64,000 bases of DNA from Conyzicola nivalis. Its GTDB lineage: Bacteria > Actinomycetota > Actinomycetes > Actinomycetales > Microbacteriaceae. The stretch spans positions 1,256,882 to 1,320,881 of the forward strand of contig NZ_BMGB01000001.1 in the NCBI RefSeq assembly GCF_014639655.1, written 5' to 3'. Below are positions 44,483 through 52,390 of this stretch, in pieces (the stretch's first letter is position 1; every line of letters starts with the position of its first letter). Both the position numbers and the translations under genes were made by a program. The notes under the pieces were generated by a model that was not told where the DNA came from, searched no databases, and worked only from the letters and a program-made list of their open reading frames with translations.

Positions 44483-44695
44483 TCAGTGCTCCCTGAACTC
44501 CGGCCAATCGCTGCCGGGAACGAGACTCGCGTGCAGCGCGCTCTTGGCCACGTCGAGGCTCGGATAGACCGCACGCTGCCCGTCGTCTCCGACGAGGCCG
44601 AAGGTGTAGCCGTCGGGCATGCGCCGAATCCAACCAAGGGTCCCGGCCGGTCCGTTGGCCACCCACGTGCGCGTGGTCGTACTGGTGTCGCTCAT
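44483..44695 (-). CDS. Small protein of unknown function
   Basis: A 70-residue protein starting at ATG 44695 with AAAAGGAG seven bases upstream. The sequence (WVANGPAGTLGWIRRMPDGYTFGLV...VYPSLDVAKSALHASLVPGSDWPEFREH) contains Trp and Gly turns reminiscent of small beta-sheet domains, but I do not recognise a family. Its terminator separates it from ssb. It is divergent from the aldo/keto reductase gene. Confidence 0.75.
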   Translation of the reverse strand: MSDTSTTTRTWVANGPAGTLGWIRRMPDGYTFGLVGDDGQRAVYPSLDVAKSALHASLVPGSDWPEFREH

Positions 44696-44838
44696 CGTTG
44701 AGCTCCTTTTCTGCACCGCTTTGTCAGCGCGCGGTGCCCCACGATTTTAAGCCATGGCATCCGCCCTATCAAGGATGCGGAGACTGTTCACCCGCGCACA
44801 GTGCGCGCCGTACGCCGGCTGACCCTAGGCTGAGAGGC

Positions 44839-45846
44839 ATGCCCTACAACGCCAACGATGCACGTTATGACTCCGTCGAATACAAGAGAGTGGGACGCAG
44901 CGGCCTGAAGATCCCCGCCGTCTCGCTCGGCCTGTGGAACAACTTCGGCAACGACAAGCCCCTCGAGAACCAGCGCGCGATCCTGCGCCGCGCGTTCGAT
45001 CTCGGAGTGACGCACTTCGACCTCGCCAACAACTACGGCCCGCCCGCGGGTAGCGCCGAGTCGAACTTCGGGCGCATCCTCGCCGAAGACTTCCGCCCCT
45101 ACCGCGACGAGCTCATCATCTCGTCGAAGGCCGGCTACGAGATGTGGGACGGCCCCTACGGCGAGTGGGGATCGCGCAAGAACCTGCTGTCGTCGCTCGA
45201 CCAGAGCCTGAACCGTCTCGGCCTCGACTACGTCGACATCTTCTACTCCCACCGCCCCGACCCCGAGACCCCGATCGAGGAGACGATGGGCGCGCTCGCG
45301 ACCGCCGTCACCTCGGGCCGCGCGCTCTACGTCGGCGTCTCGAACTACAGCCCCGAGCAGACGCTTGCGGCCGAGAAGGCGCTGTCGGCGCACGGCATCC
45401 CGCTCACCATCCACCAGCCGCGCTACAGCATGTTCGACCGTCACATCGAGGACGGCCTGTTCCCCGTGCTCGACCAGATCGGCGCGGGAAGCATCGTCTT
45501 CTCGCCGCTCGCGCAGGGCCTGCTCACGGAGCGCTACATCCAGGGCACCGTTCCCGAGGGGTCGCGCGCGAGCGAGGGCCGCTGGCTGCAGCCCGGCGCC
45601 ATCGGCGACACGTACCTCGAGCGCGTGCGCGGGCTCAAGGAGATCGCCGACGGCCGCGGACAGACGCTCGCACAGCTCGCACTCACCTGGGTGCTCCGCC
45701 AGCCGCAGGTCACCTCCGCCCTGATCGGCGCCTCCAGCGTCGCCCAGCTCGAGGACAGCCTCAAGGCGCGCGACGCCGTGCCGCTCACGGCCGACGAGAT
45801 CGCCGCGATCGAGCCGTTCGCCGTGCACGGAACCGAACTGCGCTAG
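44839..45846 (+). CDS. Aldo/keto reductase (L-glyceraldehyde 3-phosphate reductase-like)
   Basis: A 335-residue NADPH-dependent aldo/keto reductase of the YghZ/Kv-beta-like group, reducing aldehydes such as methylglyoxal or L-glyceraldehyde 3-phosphate. The catalytic residues are visible: Asp in THFDLANNYG, Tyr in NNYGPP, Lys in LIISSKAGY and His in IFYSHRPDPETP. IGASSVAQLEDSLKA is the cofactor-binding C-terminal motif. TAGGCT lies seven bases before ATG 44839, a leaderless start. A strong terminator follows. Confidence 0.95.
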   Translation: MPYNANDARYDSVEYKRVGRSGLKIPAVSLGLWNNFGNDKPLENQRAILRRAFDLGVTHFDLANNYGPPAGSAESNFGRILAEDFRPYRDELIISSKAGYEMWDGPYGEWGSRKNLLSSLDQSLNRLGLDYVDIFYSHRPDPETPIEETMGALATAVTSGRALYVGVSNYSPEQTLAAEKALSAHGIPLTIHQPRYSMFDRHIEDGLFPVLDQIGAGSIVFSPLAQGLLTERYIQGTVPEGSRASEGRWLQPGAIGDTYLERVRGLKEIADGRGQTLAQLALTWVLRQPQVTSALIGASSVAQLEDSLKARDAVPLTADEIAAIEPFAVHGTELR

Positions 45847-45859
45847 CAGCCGTCGAGAG

Positions 45860-45895
45860 CGGCGCCCGTGGTTCGCCACGGGCGCCGTTTTTGTT
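45860..45895 (+). terminator. Intrinsic terminator after the aldo/keto reductase gene
   Basis: CGGCGCCCGTGG (45860-45871) pairs with CCACGGGCGCCG (45876-45887) across a TTCG loop, followed by TTTTTGTT. Confidence 0.92.
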
Positions 45896-45921
45896 GTCGG
45901 GCGGATGTCGGTGGTCGCTTT

Positions 45922-45927
45922 TAGCCT
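45922..45927 (+). promoter_or_regulatory. Possible -10 element for the ATC-start gene
   Basis: TAGCCT would place the transcription start near 45934, giving a leader of about 60 bases before the ribosome-binding site GGGAG at 45981-45985. Confidence 0.35.
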
Positions 45928-45992
45928 GATCATGTCGCCAATCCGAGTGCGACGTTTCGAACCAAGGGCCGGCCGACAACGGGAGATGGACC

Positions 45993-46265
45993 ATCCTCGA
46001 CTTTGCAACGACCAGCGACTTCGCTACGAGCACCGCCCCGCGTGCCGACATCTCCATCCCCGGACTCGCCGCCGCCCAGCTCAACGACTCGCTCTGGCGG
46101 GTGACGCGACCGGCCGGCGACGTGGTCGGCTACATCGAACGGTTCAGCGAGAGCCGCGGCATCCGGTACCGCGCGAAGCGCCTCATCGTGCGGCAGCAGC
46201 GATTCGTGCCGGTCGGCGAGTTCTGGAGCATGCACGACGCGCTCCAGTGCTTCCGCATGAACTAG
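45993..46265 (+). CDS. Small protein of unknown function with non-canonical ATC start
   Basis: A 90-codon frame with strong GC3 and clear protein-like content (PGLAAAQLNDSLWRVTRPAGD, YIERFSESRGIRYRAKRL, EFWSMHDALQCFRMN) ends at TAG 46263. No ATG, GTG or TTG lies in frame between the upstream TGA (45927) and the first third of the protein. ATC 45993 has GGGAG at seven bases spacing, so it is the likely start; a sequencing or real frameshift is the alternative. The ATG 45987 is out of frame. I recognise no family. The KxHRxR-like basic centre suggests a soluble protein. Confidence 0.6.
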   Translation: MLDFATTSDFATSTAPRADISIPGLAAAQLNDSLWRVTRPAGDVVGYIERFSESRGIRYRAKRLIVRQQRFVPVGEFWSMHDALQCFRMN

Positions 46266-46355
46266 ACCGCGGGCGCCGCCCGCGCGCGGATGAGGGTTTC
46301 GCCGACACGCGACAGCCTCGCGGCGATGCGGGATTGCCCGCGTATGGTTCCTCCC

Positions 46356-47165
46356 ATGCAGTGGTGGAATGATTTCTTAGAGTGGTTCGATTCGTCCGAG
46401 GGCACGCGGGTCATCACGACCATGGTGCTTCCCTTCGTCGCAATCATCGTCGCTGGCGTCATCGCCACGATCATCGCGCGGGGATCCATCTCCCGCCTCC
46501 TCGCCCGTCAGGAGCGCGGCAACCGTGCGTCCGCGGTCGAGGCGCTCATCGCCGTCGGCGAGAAGGCATCGCAGTGGAGCGGACTCTCCAACCAGACCCG
46601 CGAACACTTCGAGCAGCAGTCGAGCGTCGCGAGCATCCGCGTGCGCCTGCTGCCCGCTCCCGGTGCCGCGATGGCGAGCGCCTGGGCCGAGTACCAGCTC
46701 GCCGAGATCAAGCGCAACTCCGCGAACTTCAGCGTGCAGGCCGACCAGGGCTTCGCCGAATACCGCGACCGTCTCATCGAGTGGCACCACCGCCCGCAGC
46801 GAGCGCGCAAGATCTTCCAGAACGATCTCGAGCGCTTCCGCCTCGACGCGGCATCGGCCGACACCGACCTGATCGAGCGTCAGCGGCGCTGGAAGGCGGA
46901 GCAGGCGACCCAGCAGGCGCCCGTCGTTGTGCCGGCCGCCAAGGCCCAGGCCGCTCCGGCCCAAGCCGCCCCCGCCACGCCGGCTCCGAAGGCGGACCTC
47001 CCGAAGTCCGAGGCGGCCTCCGCCCCGTCGACCCCGATCGTCCCGCCCGCGTCGTCGCGGATCTTCAGCCCGACCACCGAGGCGAAGTCTCCGACCGAGC
47101 CCCGCGCCAACACCGAGGTCATCGAAGCCACCATCGACGAGGACACGCCGGCACGCACGGTCTGA
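46356..47165 (+). CDS. Membrane protein with N-terminal anchor and disordered C-terminus
   Basis: A 269-residue protein with one membrane helix at about 21-43 (TMVLPFVAIIVAGVIATIIA), a helical cytoplasmic region to about 190 with Glu/Gln/Arg-rich segments (QRARKIFQNDLERFRLDA), and an Ala/Pro/Lys-rich disordered tail to the end. Start ATG 46356 has TATGGT seven bases upstream, a leaderless start. Single-anchor plus coiled-coil architecture could suggest a scaffold. No family recognised. A hairpin terminator follows. Confidence 0.75.
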   Translation: MQWWNDFLEWFDSSEGTRVITTMVLPFVAIIVAGVIATIIARGSISRLLARQERGNRASAVEALIAVGEKASQWSGLSNQTREHFEQQSSVASIRVRLLPAPGAAMASAWAEYQLAEIKRNSANFSVQADQGFAEYRDRLIEWHHRPQRARKIFQNDLERFRLDAASADTDLIERQRRWKAEQATQQAPVVVPAAKAQAAPAQAAPATPAPKADLPKSEAASAPSTPIVPPASSRIFSPTTEAKSPTEPRANTEVIEATIDEDTPARTV

Positions 47166-47180
47166 CCACCGCCGAAACAC

Positions 47181-47212
47181 GGAAGGGCCCGCCACACGGC
47201 GGGCCCTTTCGT
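47181..47212. terminator. Terminator after the single-anchor membrane protein gene
   Basis: GGGCCCGCC (47185-47193) pairs with GGCGGGCCC (47198-47206) across an ACAC loop, followed by TTTC. Confidence 0.8.
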
Positions 47213-47282
47213 GTGTGCGCCGTGCCGTGCTGACGGCGCCGTTTGCTGGCGCCGTGTCGGGGGCGGCACCTAGGCTCGCAGC

Positions 47283-48347
47283 ATGGTCCACGGCATCGTT
47301 CCCCCGTATCTCCTCGCCCGCATCGCCGAACTCGACGACGAGCGTTTCGCAGCCGCCGCGCAGGCCGCCCGCCGCTCGCTGCGCTACGACGAACCGCGCC
47401 GCGCAGCGCGACTCAGCTTCAGCCTCGACGCCTCGAACAACCTGGTGGTCGAGCTCGCCGACGGTCCCAACCGCACCATCAGCGACGCCGGCAACCGGGA
47501 GACGCTGCCGGGTAGCGTCGTTCGCTCCGAGGGCGACGACGCGACCGACGACCCCGCCGTCGACGAGGCCTACGACGGTCTCGGCGCCACGTTCGCCCTG
47601 TTCTCCGAGATCTACGGGCGCAACTCGATCGACGGTACCGGACTCCCCCTCGACGCCACCGTGCACTACGGCGTCGACTACGACAACGCCTTCTGGGACG
47701 GAGACCGAATGGTCTTCGGCGACGGCGACGGCGAGATCTTCCGGCGGTTCACCGGCTCCCTCACGGTTGTCGGCCACGAGCTGGCCCACGGCGTCACGCA
47801 GTACACCGCCGGGCTCGCCTATCAGGGCCAGTCGGGCGCGCTCAACGAGTCGGTTTCCGACGTGTTCGGCTCCTTGGTCGAGCAGTACGCGCTGGGCCAG
47901 TCCGCCTCGGAGGCCGACTGGCTCATCGGCGCCGGCCTCTTCACCGACGAGGTCGAGGGCACCGCGCTGCGGTCGATGAAGGCCCCTGGCACGGCCTACG
48001 ACGACGACGTCCTCGGCAAAGATCCGCAGCCGGGCCACATGTCCGACTACGTGACGACAGACGAGGACAACGGCGGGGTGCACATCAATTCCGGCATCCC
48101 GAACCGGGCCTTCTATCTCGCGGCCGAGGCCCTCGGAGCGAATGCCTGGGAGCGCGCCGGCCAGATCTGGTACGACACGCTGGGCGCCGACCTCTCGCCC
48201 GACACCGACTTCGTGCGGTTCGCGCAAGCCACGCTGGCCGCCGCGCGGGCACGCTACGGTGAGTCGTCGGCAGAAGTCGACGCGGTGCGGTCGGGCTGGG
48301 CCACCGTCGGCGTGGAAGTGGGCAACGGTGGCGGACTCACGGCCTGA
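47283..48347 (+). CDS. Protealysin-like M4 metalloprotease
   Basis: A 354-residue thermolysin-family zinc protease. HELAH is at 165-169 (VVGHELAHGVTQ), the third zinc ligand is Glu189 in GALNESVSD (HExxH-x19-E), and the second catalytic His267 lies in GGVHINSGIPNRAF. There is no signal peptide, and the short N-terminal propeptide (VHGIVPPYLLARIAEL, the PPL motif region) is that of protealysin-like proteases rather than secreted thermolysins. TAGGCT lies six bases before ATG 47283, a leaderless start. The emfourin-type inhibitor gene begins 20 bases before the stop. Confidence 0.93.
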   Translation: MVHGIVPPYLLARIAELDDERFAAAAQAARRSLRYDEPRRAARLSFSLDASNNLVVELADGPNRTISDAGNRETLPGSVVRSEGDDATDDPAVDEAYDGLGATFALFSEIYGRNSIDGTGLPLDATVHYGVDYDNAFWDGDRMVFGDGDGEIFRRFTGSLTVVGHELAHGVTQYTAGLAYQGQSGALNESVSDVFGSLVEQYALGQSASEADWLIGAGLFTDEVEGTALRSMKAPGTAYDDDVLGKDPQPGHMSDYVTTDEDNGGVHINSGIPNRAFYLAAEALGANAWERAGQIWYDTLGADLSPDTDFVRFAQATLAAARARYGESSAEVDAVRSGWATVGVEVGNGGGLTA

Positions 48348-48633
48348 CAGCTGGGCGATCACCGTGGTGCGCACCGGCGGCTTCGCCGGACTCCGTCGCG
48401 AATGGCGCACGGGCACCGCGGATGCGCCCGACGTCGACTGGGCCGCCCTGATCGGCGCGTGCCCGTGGAAGACCGCCGCGAAACCCGCAGACAGCCGGGT
48501 GCGCGACGGCTTCGTCTGGCGGCTCGAGGCGTCCGGGCGGGTGCGCGCCTACCGCGCCACCCTCCCCGACGGCCAACTGACCGGCGCGTGGCGCTCACTC
48601 GTGGACGAAGTGCGCCGCACGAGCCGCGACTAG
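48328..48633 (+). CDS. Protealysin inhibitor, emfourin family
   Basis: A 101-residue protein starting at GTG 48328, inside the protease gene (20-base overlap), with GGAAG about ten bases upstream. The sequence ITVVRTGGFAGLRREW, a middle DGFVWRLEASGRVRAYRATL and a helical C-terminus SLVDEVRR fit the emfourin (M4in) fold, small proteins that block protealysin-like proteases and are encoded next to them. The overlap ensures that protease and inhibitor are made together, so the protease is kept silent in the cytoplasm until needed (established for Serratia; inferred here). Its TAG shares a CTAG with the convergent Rieske gene. Confidence 0.85.
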   Translation: MADSRPDSWAITVVRTGGFAGLRREWRTGTADAPDVDWAALIGACPWKTAAKPADSRVRDGFVWRLEASGRVRAYRATLPDGQLTGAWRSLVDEVRRTSRD

Positions 48634-49508
48634 CCGGCGCCCTCGAGCATGACCTCGATGCTGCCGTCGGTCACCCGCGACTCGAACTTCGGCTGCGGCG
48701 CGGTGGCTGGCCCGTGGATGACATCGCCCGTGCTGAGCGAGAACACGCTCTTGTGCCACGGGCACACGACGCACCTCTCGCCGTCCGCGACGACCAGCTC
48801 GCCCTCGTCGAGCGGCCCCGACAGGTGGCTGCACGTGTTCGCAAGCACGTCGACGCCGGCGCCGCTGCGCACGACGAGCAGGGGAACGCCGTCCACGGTC
48901 CGCTGGGTGGGCTCGTTGTGCGCGAACTCCTCCAGGGCGCCCAGGTGGCGCCAGCCGGTCGGGAAGCGGTGCGGCACGTCTTCGGCGTGGTTGACGGCGG
49001 CCGCCTGCCGGTAGGCGAGGTGGCCACCGAGGTAGCCGGAGAAGCCGACGACCGCGAGGCCCGCGAGGCCCAGCATGCGTCCGCTCGTCTGGCGGCCGCG
49101 GCCGCGCTGCACGAACGACGCGGCGTACAGCACCGTGGCCACGGTGTTGGATGCGGCGTGCACGAGTCCGACCCGCTGCTGCTGTTCGTGCAACTCCGAC
49201 CAGTCGGTGAGACCGGTAGCGACCGAGGGCAGCACGCCCGCGATCCCGGCCCCGACGAGCGCGCGTGACGCCCTCTCAGAGCCGGGCAGGAAGTCGAGAA
49301 TCGCGCTGCTCACCCAGGCGCCTATCGGCAACATGACGGTGATCGGATGCACCGCGTGTCCGACCGGAACTCCGTGCAGCAGGTCACGCAGCCCGCGCGG
49401 CTGCACCACGGCGTTCACGATGCCACGCACCCGGTCCACCACGGGGTCGAGCACCTCGGCGTCTTCGACGGCCGTGGTGACCTTCTTGGCAATGCTGAGT
49501 TCACGCAT
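48630..49508 (-). CDS. DUF2231-Rieske (2Fe-2S) fusion membrane protein
   Basis: A 292-residue protein with an N-terminal DUF2231 membrane module (helices at about 50-72, 83-100, 112-132 and 145-163; HAVHPITVMLPIGAWVSS) and a C-terminal Rieske domain. Cluster ligands are Cys-His in NTCSHLSG and Cys-His in CVVCPWHKSVFSL. It probably passes electrons at the membrane; the partner is unknown. Its stop codon overlaps that of the inhibitor gene (convergent). It ends a minus-strand cluster with PPK2 upstream. Confidence 0.93.
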   Translation of the reverse strand: MRELSIAKKVTTAVEDAEVLDPVVDRVRGIVNAVVQPRGLRDLLHGVPVGHAVHPITVMLPIGAWVSSAILDFLPGSERASRALVGAGIAGVLPSVATGLTDWSELHEQQQRVGLVHAASNTVATVLYAASFVQRGRGRQTSGRMLGLAGLAVVGFSGYLGGHLAYRQAAAVNHAEDVPHRFPTGWRHLGALEEFAHNEPTQRTVDGVPLLVVRSGAGVDVLANTCSHLSGPLDEGELVVADGERCVVCPWHKSVFSLSTGDVIHGPATAPQPKFESRVTDGSIEVMLEGAG

Positions 49509-49519
49509 GCTGGATTCTC

Positions 49520-50329
49520 CTATCCGATGGACTTCGCGTGGTCGGGGACGTAGCGATAGAGCTCTTTCGCCGGGCGCTCGTAGTCGTCTGCCGTCGGCCG
49601 GGCGGGAATCTTGACGCTTTTCGGCTCGGTCGACTCGTACGGGATCTGCGACAGCAGGTGGCTGATCGTGTTGAGCCGCGAGGCCCGCTTGTCGTCACTC
49701 TCGATCGTCCACCACGGCGCCTCGTCGATGTCGGTGTGGGTGAACATGTCGTCTTTCGCCCGGGAGTAGTCCTCCCACCGCGTGATCGACAGCACGTCGA
49801 CGTCGGAGAGCTTCCAGCGACGCACCGGGTCGTTCAGCCGCTTGTGGAAGCGGGCCTCCTGCTCTTTGTCGGAGACGGAGAACCAGTACTTGATCAGGAT
49901 GATGCCGTCTTCGACCAGCATGCGTTCGAAGACGGGGGTCTGGGCGAGAAACAGCTCGTATTTCTCCGGCGAGCTGTACTCCATGACTCGCTCGACGCCG
50001 GCGCGGTTGTACCAGGACCGGTCCATCAGCACCATCTCGCCGGCCGTCGGCAGGTGCTCGATGTACCGCTGGAAGTACCACTGGCCGAGTTCGCGCTCGC
50101 TCGGTTTCGACAGTGCGACGACGCGAGCCGTGCGCGGGTTGAGGTACTGCATGATCCGCTTGATCGCGCCGCCTTTGCCCGCGGCGTCGCGACCCTCGAA
50201 GATCACGACGACGCGGGCTCCGCTCGCGCTGATCCACTGCTGCATACTCACGAGCTCGATCTGGAGCCGCTTGAGTTCGGCCTCGTAGATGCCGCGCGGT
50301 ACTCGTTTGTTGTGCTTCTTTTTTCCCAC
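49520..50329 (-). CDS. ppk2: Polyphosphate kinase 2
   Basis: A 269-residue PPK2, using polyphosphate to phosphorylate nucleoside mono- or diphosphates. Walker A is EGRDAAGKGG (Glu45 to Gly54), the lid region holds SERELGQWYFQRY, Walker B is MVLMDRSWYNRAGVE, and RRWKLSDVDVLSITRWEDYSRAKD is the substrate loop. It is the short class I form. GTG 50329 overlaps the TAG of a 36-codon frame upstream (TAGTG), so translation may be coupled to that small ORF. Confidence 0.95.
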   Translation of the reverse strand: MGKKKHNKRVPRGIYEAELKRLQIELVSMQQWISASGARVVVIFEGRDAAGKGGAIKRIMQYLNPRTARVVALSKPSERELGQWYFQRYIEHLPTAGEMVLMDRSWYNRAGVERVMEYSSPEKYELFLAQTPVFERMLVEDGIILIKYWFSVSDKEQEARFHKRLNDPVRRWKLSDVDVLSITRWEDYSRAKDDMFTHTDIDEAPWWTIESDDKRASRLNTISHLLSQIPYESTEPKSVKIPARPTADDYERPAKELYRYVPDHAKSIG

Positions 50330-50439
50330 TAGCCGGAGGGGTTCTCGACGGGAGTCCCGTCCTGCTCGGTTCCCGATTCCGGGTCGACCTCTTCGGGCTT
50401 CGGAACTGACGTGTCTGGGGTGTTCTTTGCATCGCTCAT
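50329..50439 (-). CDS. Small acidic ORF coupled to ppk2
   Basis: A 36-residue acidic protein (DAKNTPDTSVPKPEEVDPE then SGTEQDGTPVENPSG), starting at ATG 50439 with TAGCGT seven bases upstream, a leaderless start. Its TAG overlaps the ppk2 GTG by one base. It has no recognisable domain and looks disordered. It may be a real small protein or mainly a device to bring ribosomes to ppk2. Confidence 0.5.
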   Translation of the reverse strand: MSDAKNTPDTSVPKPEEVDPESGTEQDGTPVENPSG

Positions 50440-50544
50440 GCGTGCCACGCTAGGCGCACCCGCGCGACGATAAAACGCCGAGCAGGAATCGACGATCGGT
50501 GCTAAGGAAGCTTTCGAGGCGGGCGCAACCAATACGCTGGCCGG

Positions 50545-50808
50545 ATGACCGATCCCAACTTCGAATCGAAAGATCCCGAACTATCGGTGCGCGGCCACTT
50601 CATCGCGAGTGTCGTCGCTCTGCTCCTCGCCATCGCGTGGACCGGTTTCCCGATGCTCGCGGAGGCAAACGGCACACCATTGCGTGGCGAACTCGGTGGC
50701 TACTTCCTCGCCTCCGTCGGTTTTGTCGGCTTCGCGGTGTGGCTCGCCGCCACCGGCGTGACACGGCAGCTGCGCGCACGTCGAGCCGCCCGACGCGGAA
50801 CCCAATGA
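50545..50808 (+). CDS. Small two-helix membrane protein
   Basis: An 87-residue protein with helices at about 18-38 (HFIASVVALLLAIAWTGFPM) and 52-70, and a basic Arg-rich tail. TACGCT lies six bases before ATG 50545, a leaderless start. The stop overlaps the GH114 ATG (ATGA). No family recognised; perhaps a helper for the lipoprotein downstream. Confidence 0.75.
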   Translation: MTDPNFESKDPELSVRGHFIASVVALLLAIAWTGFPMLAEANGTPLRGELGGYFLASVGFVGFAVWLAATGVTRQLRARRAARRGTQ

Positions 50809-51692
50809 GCCGTCCGATACGGGAGGCAGTCGCCGTCGCTGTCGCGGCAGGGTTATTCCTGAGCGGATGCGCACCGACGAACGAGCCGGACGCCGCTCCC
50901 GAGGGTAGTCCAGTGCAACGATCGACGGTCGATGCCGCAACCCCGCCTCAAGCGCCGCCCGCGGGGATCGTCTTCGACTACCAGCTCGGCGGCGGCTACG
51001 CGCCGGCTGCCGGAGTGGGCGGCGTCGTCCGCGACAGCACCGACGAGCCGGCCGAGGGCCTGTACTCGGTCTGCTACGTGAACGGCTTCCAGACGCAACC
51101 CGCCGACCGCGATGACTGGCTGGACGAGCATCCCGACCTGGTGCTACACAGCGACGGCGAACCGCTCGTCGACGAGAACTGGCCCGACGAGCTCATCCTC
51201 GACACGTCGACCGCCGACAAGCGGCAGCGCATCGCCGCGCGGCTCGCTGACACGCTCGACCGCTGCGCCTCCGCCGGGTTCGACGCCATCGAGATCGACA
51301 ACCTGGACAGCTACACCCGCAGCGATGGCCGGCTCGGTCAAGACGACGCTGTCGCGCTCGCGACCCTCTACGCCCAGCAGGCGCACGCGGCAGGTCTCGC
51401 GATCGGGCAGAAGAACTCGGCCGAACTCGGAGCGCGCGGGCGCGACGACGCCGGTTTCGACTTCGCCGTCGCCGAGGAATGCCACCGCTGGAACGAGTGC
51501 GCGCTCTACACGGAGGTCTGGGGCGAACTCGTCATCGACATCGAGTACACCGACGATCTGCGTGGCGACTTCGACGACCTCTGCGCCGACCCGCAGGTCC
51601 CGGCGTCGACGATTCTTCGCGACCGCGACCTGACCACGCCCTCCGACCCCGGGTACCGCTTTGCGGCCTGCGGAATCACGGAAGCGGAGTGA
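50805..51692 (+). CDS. GH114 lipoprotein (endo-alpha-1,4-polygalactosaminidase-like)
   Basis: A 295-residue lipoprotein (signal AVAAGLFLSGC, lipobox Cys23) with a TM1410/GH114 barrel: GIVFDYQLGGGY with an Asp, YSVCYVNGFQTQP, LDTSTADKRQRIAARL and FDAIEIDNLDSY, with acidic residues at the expected catalytic positions, then DFAVAEECHRWNEC. Characterised members cleave alpha-1,4-galactosaminogalactan; polysaccharide turnover at the surface is likely. It is coupled to the small membrane protein gene and ends 15 bases before the tRNA-Arg. Confidence 0.88.
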   Translation: MSRPIREAVAVAVAAGLFLSGCAPTNEPDAAPEGSPVQRSTVDAATPPQAPPAGIVFDYQLGGGYAPAAGVGGVVRDSTDEPAEGLYSVCYVNGFQTQPADRDDWLDEHPDLVLHSDGEPLVDENWPDELILDTSTADKRQRIAARLADTLDRCASAGFDAIEIDNLDSYTRSDGRLGQDDAVALATLYAQQAHAAGLAIGQKNSAELGARGRDDAGFDFAVAEECHRWNECALYTEVWGELVIDIEYTDDLRGDFDDLCADPQVPASTILRDRDLTTPSDPGYRFAACGITEAE

Positions 51693-51707
51693 GCGATAAG
51701 GCTGTGG

Positions 51708-51780
51708 TGCCCCTGGCAGGAATCGAACCTGCGACCAAAAGATTAGAAGGCTTTTGCTCTATCCACTGAGCTACAGAGGC
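51708..51780 (-). tRNA. tRNA-Arg (anticodon TCT)
   Basis: The minus strand gives a 73-base cloverleaf: acceptor GCCTCTG pairs with CAGGGGC, D-arm TAGCTCAGTGGATAGAGCA, anticodon loop CTTCTAA (TCT, Arg AGA), T-arm GCAGGTTCGATTCCTGC. CCA is not encoded. Confidence 0.97.
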
Positions 51781-51807
51781 GCGTGAATAACGATAGCGCA
51801 GGCGTGG

Positions 51808-52068
51808 TCAGACGGCTTTCGCCAACGCCACGAGCACCTGGTTCACGGTGGGCACGCCCTCGGCCCGGAACACCTCGCTGCCGTCTGCGGCGGCAATCAC
51901 GATGGTCGGGGTCGAGCGTATGCCCGCCTTCTCCGCCTCGGCGGTGTCGCGCGCGACATCCAACTCTGCAATCTTCACGTCGGGCAGCAGCATGGCCACC
52001 TGCTTCAGCACACCCCGCGTCTGAATGCAGGGGTCGCAGAAGGCCGAGGAGAAGAAGAGTAGGTTCAC
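51808..52068 (-). CDS. Thioredoxin-family protein
   Basis: An 86-residue thioredoxin-like protein: NLLFFSSAFCDPCIQTR with active-site Cys-Asp-Pro-Cys, KIAELDVARD, cis-Pro region STPTIVI. It likely reduces disulfides. GTG 52068 gives the family N-terminus; TTG 52074 is possible. It follows the 52103-52381 gene on the same strand by about 35 bases. Confidence 0.88.
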   Translation of the reverse strand: MNLLFFSSAFCDPCIQTRGVLKQVAMLLPDVKIAELDVARDTAEAEKAGIRSTPTIVIAAADGSEVFRAEGVPTVNQVLVALAKAV

Positions 52069-52102
52069 GTGCAACCCAACCGGGGCGGGGACGGGGCTAT
52101 TC

Positions 52103-52381
52103 CTACTGGTCGGTCAGTCGCTCTTCGGGGTCTTCGAGCGCTTCGCTCGCCGTGGCATCCCACGTGTAGTGGACCTGCACGCTGTCGCCGATCGACTTGG
52201 CGACCGGAGCGCCGTAGACGAGCTGCGATTCCTTGCCGTCGAGCGACACCAGGACGGTGACGGTCTCGTCGAACGTGCCGTCGGTGCTGATGCGGGTGTC
52301 GGTCTGGCCGTCGTAGGGTCCGCCCGTGTAGAAGACCACGTACTGGTCGCCGTGCGAAAGCGTTACCTCGTTGTTTGTCAT
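52103..52381 (-). CDS. Conserved protein of unknown function
   Basis: A 92-residue soluble beta-rich protein (EVTLSHGDQYVVFYTGGPYDGQTDTRI then TVTVLVSLDGKESQLVYGA and VQVHYTWDATASE). No family recognised. TAGACC, a variant of the leaderless -10 element, lies six bases before ATG 52381. It is followed by the thioredoxin-like gene. Confidence 0.7.
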   Translation of the reverse strand: MTNNEVTLSHGDQYVVFYTGGPYDGQTDTRISTDGTFDETVTVLVSLDGKESQLVYGAPVAKSIGDSVQVHYTWDATASEALEDPEERLTDQ

Positions 52382-52390
52382 GAGTCAGGT

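Noticed and set aside
45932-46372. ATG ORF in the frame next to the ATC-start gene
   Set aside because: Arg/His/Pro-rich shadow; the overlapping frame has far better codon composition.
51708-51780. tRNA-Arg as an integration site
   Set aside because: No integrase and no duplicated tRNA 3' end were seen nearby.
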